Source: SpSt-77 sp049972045 (GTDB lineage Bacteria > Chloroflexota > Anaerolineae > B4-G1 > DUEL01). From it: DNA of 9,114 bases. Shown here piece by piece: positions 6,334 to 9,114 of the stretch; positions within the stretch are counted from its first letter, which is position 1, and each line of letters begins with the position of its first letter. The notes under the pieces are model-generated. The model was given only the letters and a program-made list of their open reading frames with translations. It was not told the DNA's origin and searched no databases. The position numbers were made by a program, and so were the translations under genes. Location of the stretch: positions 1-9,114 of the forward strand of contig JBMFKS010000111.1 of assembly GCA_049972045.1 (NCBI GenBank), read 5' to 3'.

Positions 6334-7974
6334 TTATCCCAGCAGCCGCTGGCGCATCAGGCGGGGCGGGAGGCTGCCGCATCCCAGGATGGCGTCGTGA
6401 ATCTGGCGCATAGAGGCCTCCGGATGGGCGCGCCGGTAGTCCGCCACCAGGTCCAGGATAGCCAGTTTGCCCATCAGGTAGGACTGGGGCTGGGTGGGGC
6501 TGATGGTGTATCGGCGGACCTCCGCCAGCGCGTTGGCCGGCTCCAACTGGCACTCCCGCACCAGGAACTCCACGGCCTCGTCCACCGACATCCCGCGCGT
6601 GTGGAGGGAGACGTCTATGATGATGCGGGCGGCCCGCCACAACTGGTCGGCCAGGCGGCCCAGGCGCTGGATCGGCTCGGCGATGTAGCCCAGTTGCTCC
6701 ATCAACTCCTCGCAGTAGAAGGCCCAGCCCTCAATGAAGAGCGTCGCCAGGAACGTACCCAACCGCCGGGGGATGGTCTCCTGGCGGTTGGCCCAGACCA
6801 GTTGCAGGTGGTGGCCCGGGTAGGCTTCGTGGAGCGCCGTCACCGGCAATTTGGCCCAGTTGTGCCCCTTCAACGTCTGCTCCTGGACCTCCGGCGGGGC
6901 GTTGGGGTCCACCGGGGTGACCAGGAAGATGCCCTCCTGTCGCTCCTCCAGGATGCCCGGCGGCATGTAGGCGGCGTAGGGGATGACGGGCCGCAGGTAG
7001 GGCGGGGTCTCCACGATTTGCAGGATTTCTCCCTCCGGGATGGTGGCGATTTCGCGGTCTATCACGTACTGGCGGACGGCGGCCATCGCCTCCCGGTAGG
7101 CGTCCAATAGCCCCTCCGCCGTCGGGTGGTCGGCCTTGGCCTCCTCCAGCAGGTCCTGCACCGACTTGTTGGGGTTGATCTGCCGGGCGACTTCCTCCAT
7201 CTGGCGGCGGGTGAGGTGAAACTGCTCCCAGCCGATCTCCAGGAGACGGTCGGCGTCGTAGTCCACCATATGCTCCTCCCGCAGCATCTCGTCAAAGAGG
7301 GCCCGGCCGGCGGCGAAGTCGCCGGAGGCGCGGGGGAGGACGTCGTTCTCAATGAACGCCGCGTACTCCTGGACAGCCTGTGCGGCGGCCGCGCCGGCCT
7401 CCTGGAGGGGGGCCTGGAGGTCCGGGGCGGCCTCGGCGGCGATGGCGGGCAACAGACCGATGAAGAGGCCGGGGGCCTGGCGGGCCTGCTCCAGGGCGAT
7501 CTCCGCCCACACCCGGGGCACCTGTTCCGGGATGATGTTGGCCATCCCCTCCCGGAGCACGCGCGGGGTCTCCCGGACCCGCCCCAGGGCCGAGCGCAGC
7601 CGCTCCGGCAGCGGCGCGAAGTCCCGGACGATGAGCAGGAAGATGCCGCCCAGAGGCTCTTCCAGGTAGGTGCCCGGGGCGCGGCGGTGGCGCTGGAACT
7701 TCTCGTAGGAGCGGACGAAGGAGTCCAGGATATGGGTGAGGAGGGTGTGGTCAATGCGGGCGTCCGGGCGGAAGTCGGAGAGGTCCATCGCCCGCAGTTC
7801 CGCCAGCGCGGCCTGGAGTTCCCGCTGTTCCTCTTCCAGCGCCGCCAGGGTCCGGTCGCCCAGATGGTCATCGTACCGGTGGATGCCGATTTCGGTCGCC
7901 ATCACCGGGTTCCGCTCCGCCATCCGATAGAGCCACTCTTCGGCACGGCGGTAGAATTGGGCTTCAGTTGTCAT
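6334..7974 (-). CDS. DUF885 family protein, probable zinc metallopeptidase
   Basis: A 546-residue protein with the hallmark of the DUF885 family: HEAYPGHHLQ at 382-391, with EGWAFYCEEL at 415-424 supplying a glutamate about 33 residues later, a gluzincin-like zinc site. Supporting family segments are EEWLYRMAERNP at 12-23, the region of YAAYMPPGILEE at 333-344, and RRYTISPTQPQSYLMGKLAI at 487-506. Family members are usually annotated as putative carboxypeptidases or dipeptidases; the substrate here is unknown. No convincing signal peptide or membrane span is seen, so it is probably cytosolic. The start at 7974 has a perfect AGGAGG five bases upstream (7980-7985). It overlaps the 3' end of psuG by 11 bp and is followed after two bases by the glycosyltransferase start, so all three are probably co-transcribed. 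Confidence 0.92.
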   Translation of the reverse strand: MTTEAQFYRRAEEWLYRMAERNPVMATEIGIHRYDDHLGDRTLAALEEEQRELQAALAELRAMDLSDFRPDARIDHTLLTHILDSFVRSYEKFQRHRRAPGTYLEEPLGGIFLLIVRDFAPLPERLRSALGRVRETPRVLREGMANIIPEQVPRVWAEIALEQARQAPGLFIGLLPAIAAEAAPDLQAPLQEAGAAAAQAVQEYAAFIENDVLPRASGDFAAGRALFDEMLREEHMVDYDADRLLEIGWEQFHLTRRQMEEVARQINPNKSVQDLLEEAKADHPTAEGLLDAYREAMAAVRQYVIDREIATIPEGEILQIVETPPYLRPVIPYAAYMPPGILEERQEGIFLVTPVDPNAPPEVQEQTLKGHNWAKLPVTALHEAYPGHHLQLVWANRQETIPRRLGTFLATLFIEGWAFYCEELMEQLGYIAEPIQRLGRLADQLWRAARIIIDVSLHTRGMSVDEAVEFLVRECQLEPANALAEVRRYTISPTQPQSYLMGKLAILDLVADYRRAHPEASMRQIHDAILGCGSLPPRLMRQRLLG

Positions 7975-8944
7975 CAGGTCCTCCTGGAATGACGGAAATG
8001 GAATTAAAAATTAACTTTCTTCGTGTCTTTGTGTCTTGGTGGTTGTTTAACATAGACCGAGCGATGCGGGCGGCGATGCGGGCGTTCTGGACCAGCAGGG
8101 CCCGGTTGGCCTGCAGGGAGCGGCCGTCGGTCTGGTGGGCGAGGCGAGCCAGGAGGTAGGGGGTGAGCGCGGGCCCGCGGACGCCTTCCCGTTCGGCTTC
8201 GGCGACAGCCGCCTCTATCTCCGCTCCGGCTTCCTCCCATGGGATAGCGTCCTCCTCCGGGACGGGGACGGTCACCAGCAGCGCGGCGCGCAGGCCCAGA
8301 CCGTCCCGCGCGCGGGCCATCGCGGCGACCTCCTCCGGGGAGTCGGCGCGCAGGGGGAGGGGCAGGCCGGAGGTGGGACTGGTGAAGGCCGGGAGGGTGT
8401 CCGTCCCGTAGCCCACCACGGGCACCCCCAGCGTCTCCAGCATCTCCAGCGTGCGGGGAAGGTCCAGGATGGCCTTGGCCCCCGCGCAGACGACGACCAT
8501 CGGGATGGATGCCAGAGCGGGCAGGTCGGCGGAGACGTCCTCGGGGTGGCCCCGGTGGACGCCGCCGATACCGCCGGTGGCGAAGACCCGCAGGCCGGCC
8601 CGGTGGGCCAGATGCATCGTCGCGGCGACGGTGGTCCCGCCGGTGGCCTTCCGGGCCACAGCGGCGGGCAGGTCCCGCATGCTGATTTTGACCGGCGACG
8701 GTTCGGCCGCCAGGCGCTCCATCTGCTCCCGGCTCAGCCCGACGCAGGGGCGGCCATCCAGCACCGCGATGGTGGCGGGGACGGCGCCCTCCCGCCGGAC
8801 CGTCTCTTCCATCTCCCGCGCGACGTCCAGGTTGAGGGGCCGGGGGAGGCCGTGGGTGATGAGGGCGGATTCCAACGCTACTACCGGACGGTTCTCTCTG
8901 AGCGCCTGTGCCACCTCGGGGGCTATCACCAATTGGTGCTCCAT
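7964..8944 (-). CDS. psuG: Pseudouridine-5'-phosphate glycosidase with a repeat-derived C-terminal tail
   Basis: Reversibly cleaves pseudouridine-5'-phosphate into uracil and ribose-5-phosphate, a step in breakdown of pseudouridine from RNA turnover. The frame gives 326 residues from the ATG at 8944, which has GAGG four bases upstream (8949-8952). Signatures are ALESALITHGLPRP at 23-36 with Glu25, KISMRDLP at 86-93, ATGGIGGVHRG at 122-132, HPEDVSADL at 133-141, VVCAGAKAILD at 151-161 with Lys157 as the expected Schiff-base lysine, and LQANRALLVQNARIAARIA at 278-296. The family normally ends soon after this last motif. Residues 299-326 begin LNNHQDTKTRRK and come from a dispersed repeat plus an A/T-rich stretch, so the original C-terminus was altered. 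No pseudouridine kinase (psuK) is adjacent; the only PfkB kinase in the window looks like adenosine kinase. Confidence 0.94.
   Translation of the reverse strand: MEHQLVIAPEVAQALRENRPVVALESALITHGLPRPLNLDVAREMEETVRREGAVPATIAVLDGRPCVGLSREQMERLAAEPSPVKISMRDLPAAVARKATGGTTVAATMHLAHRAGLRVFATGGIGGVHRGHPEDVSADLPALASIPMVVVCAGAKAILDLPRTLEMLETLGVPVVGYGTDTLPAFTSPTSGLPLPLRADSPEEVAAMARARDGLGLRAALLVTVPVPEEDAIPWEEAGAEIEAAVAEAEREGVRGPALTPYLLARLAHQTDGRSLQANRALLVQNARIAARIARSMLNNHQDTKTRRKLIFNSISVIPGGPDDN
7980..7985 (-). promoter_or_regulatory. Ribosome binding site of the DUF885 gene, inside psuG
   Basis: A perfect AGGAGG on the minus strand, five bases before the ATG at 7974. It lies within the last codons of psuG, so translation of the two genes may be coupled. 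Confidence 0.8.
8016..8046. repeat. Low-complexity boundary repeat, copy 4 (3' end of psuG)
   Basis: On the plus strand this reads cttcgtgtctttgtgtcttggtgg, a clear member of the widespread short repeat that translates as HQDTKTRRK on the opposite strand. It is preceded by gaattaaaaattaa at 8001-8014, strikingly A/T-rich against the high-GC genes on both sides. It encodes the start of the tail of psuG. Confidence 0.7.
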
Positions 8945-8961
8945 TTCGCCTCGTCTATGAG

Positions 8962-8982
8962 GGTCGGGTTAGCCATCCGACC
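8962..8982. repeat. Inverted repeat upstream of psuG
   Basis: GGTCGG (8962-8967) and CCGACC (8977-8982) are perfect complements separated by nine bases, placed 18 to 38 bases upstream of the psuG start codon. It could be an operator, a leader hairpin or a remnant of a palindromic repeat. A TTGACT box (8992-8997 on the minus strand) lies further upstream, but no good -10 box is correctly spaced, so no promoter is called. Apart from this and the terminal repeat, the gap from 8945 to 9114 shows no gene. Confidence 0.4.
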
Positions 8983-9041
8983 TACTGGTTAGTCAAGTTT
9001 ATACTTATGGGTCCGAATTGCCGATGCGGCCAGGGGCCCAG

Positions 9042-9114
9042 GCAGGTCACAAGGCGTAGGGCAACTGCTCGCAGTTGCCCTACTGGAGGGCGCAAAGACC
9101 CACAAAAGTGCTGT
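9042..9114. repeat. Hairpin-bearing dispersed repeat, right copy
   Basis: Direct repeat of 5-74 and cut by the window edge, so its true right limit is unseen. The palindrome here is GTAGGGCAACTGC (9056-9068), a TC loop, and its complement (9071-9083), one base pair shorter than in the left copy. The stem itself is conserved, while changes fall in the loop and flanks. Confidence 0.85.

Noticed and set aside
6332..6640. Extended glycosyltransferase start at 6640
   Set aside because: The added part is an alternative frame of the DUF885 3' end. The ATG at 6331 follows the DUF885 stop directly and leads into a membrane anchor.
8960..9000. Promoter for psuG based on TTGACT
   Set aside because: No acceptable -10 hexamer lies 16-18 bases downstream, and a TATAAA nearby lacks a matching -35 box.

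Overview
The window is high-GC bacterial chromosome carrying eight convincing genes, all on the minus strand. Long plus-strand frames are antisense shadows of these genes. The best guess at the source is a Chloroflexota-type bacterium, possibly thermophilic. The reasons are a short archaeal/thermophile-type S-adenosylhomocysteine hydrolase, an adenosine kinase resembling mycobacterial AdoK, a GT-C glycosyltransferase with a C-terminal beta-rich domain, a DUF885 protein, and many short dispersed repeats between genes. This assignment is inference from family resemblance only.

Transcription unit 1 runs from the right edge leftward (about 8944 to 4439). It holds psuG (pseudouridine-5'-phosphate glycosidase), a DUF885 metallopeptidase-like gene overlapping it by 11 bp, and a membrane glycosyltransferase starting 2 bp after the DUF885 stop. 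A GC-rich hairpin at 4400-4430 probably ends the unit.

Transcription unit 2 runs from a good sigma-70-type promoter (4358-4386) leftward to 149. It holds mtnA, a 155-bp mobile repeat, a minimal nucleotidyltransferase gene, an overlapping 68-codon gene, adoK and ahcY. Three of the enzymes recycle by-products of S-adenosylmethionine. AhcY splits S-adenosylhomocysteine, AdoK traps the released adenosine as AMP, and MtnA isomerises methylthioribose-1-phosphate derived from methylthioadenosine. The nucleotidyltransferase and its small partner sit inside this operon, are visibly less GC-rich, and look like an acquired two-gene module.

The most striking observation is the element at 3152-3306. It has perfect 10-bp terminal inverted repeats and is flanked by a perfect 8-bp direct repeat. 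Removing the element and one repeat copy restores an ATGA stop/start overlap between mtnA and the nucleotidyltransferase gene. The insertion therefore split a translationally coupled junction while leaving both reading frames intact.

Other structure: a hairpin-bearing repeat of about 70 bp occurs in direct orientation at the two extreme ends of the window. Four short low-complexity repeats of the 'cttcgtgtctttgtg' type lie at gene boundaries. Two of these appear to have been drafted into coding sequence, as the C-terminal tail of psuG and the N-terminal anchor of the glycosyltransferase. No tRNA, rRNA, CRISPR array, riboswitch or complete insertion sequence was recognised.
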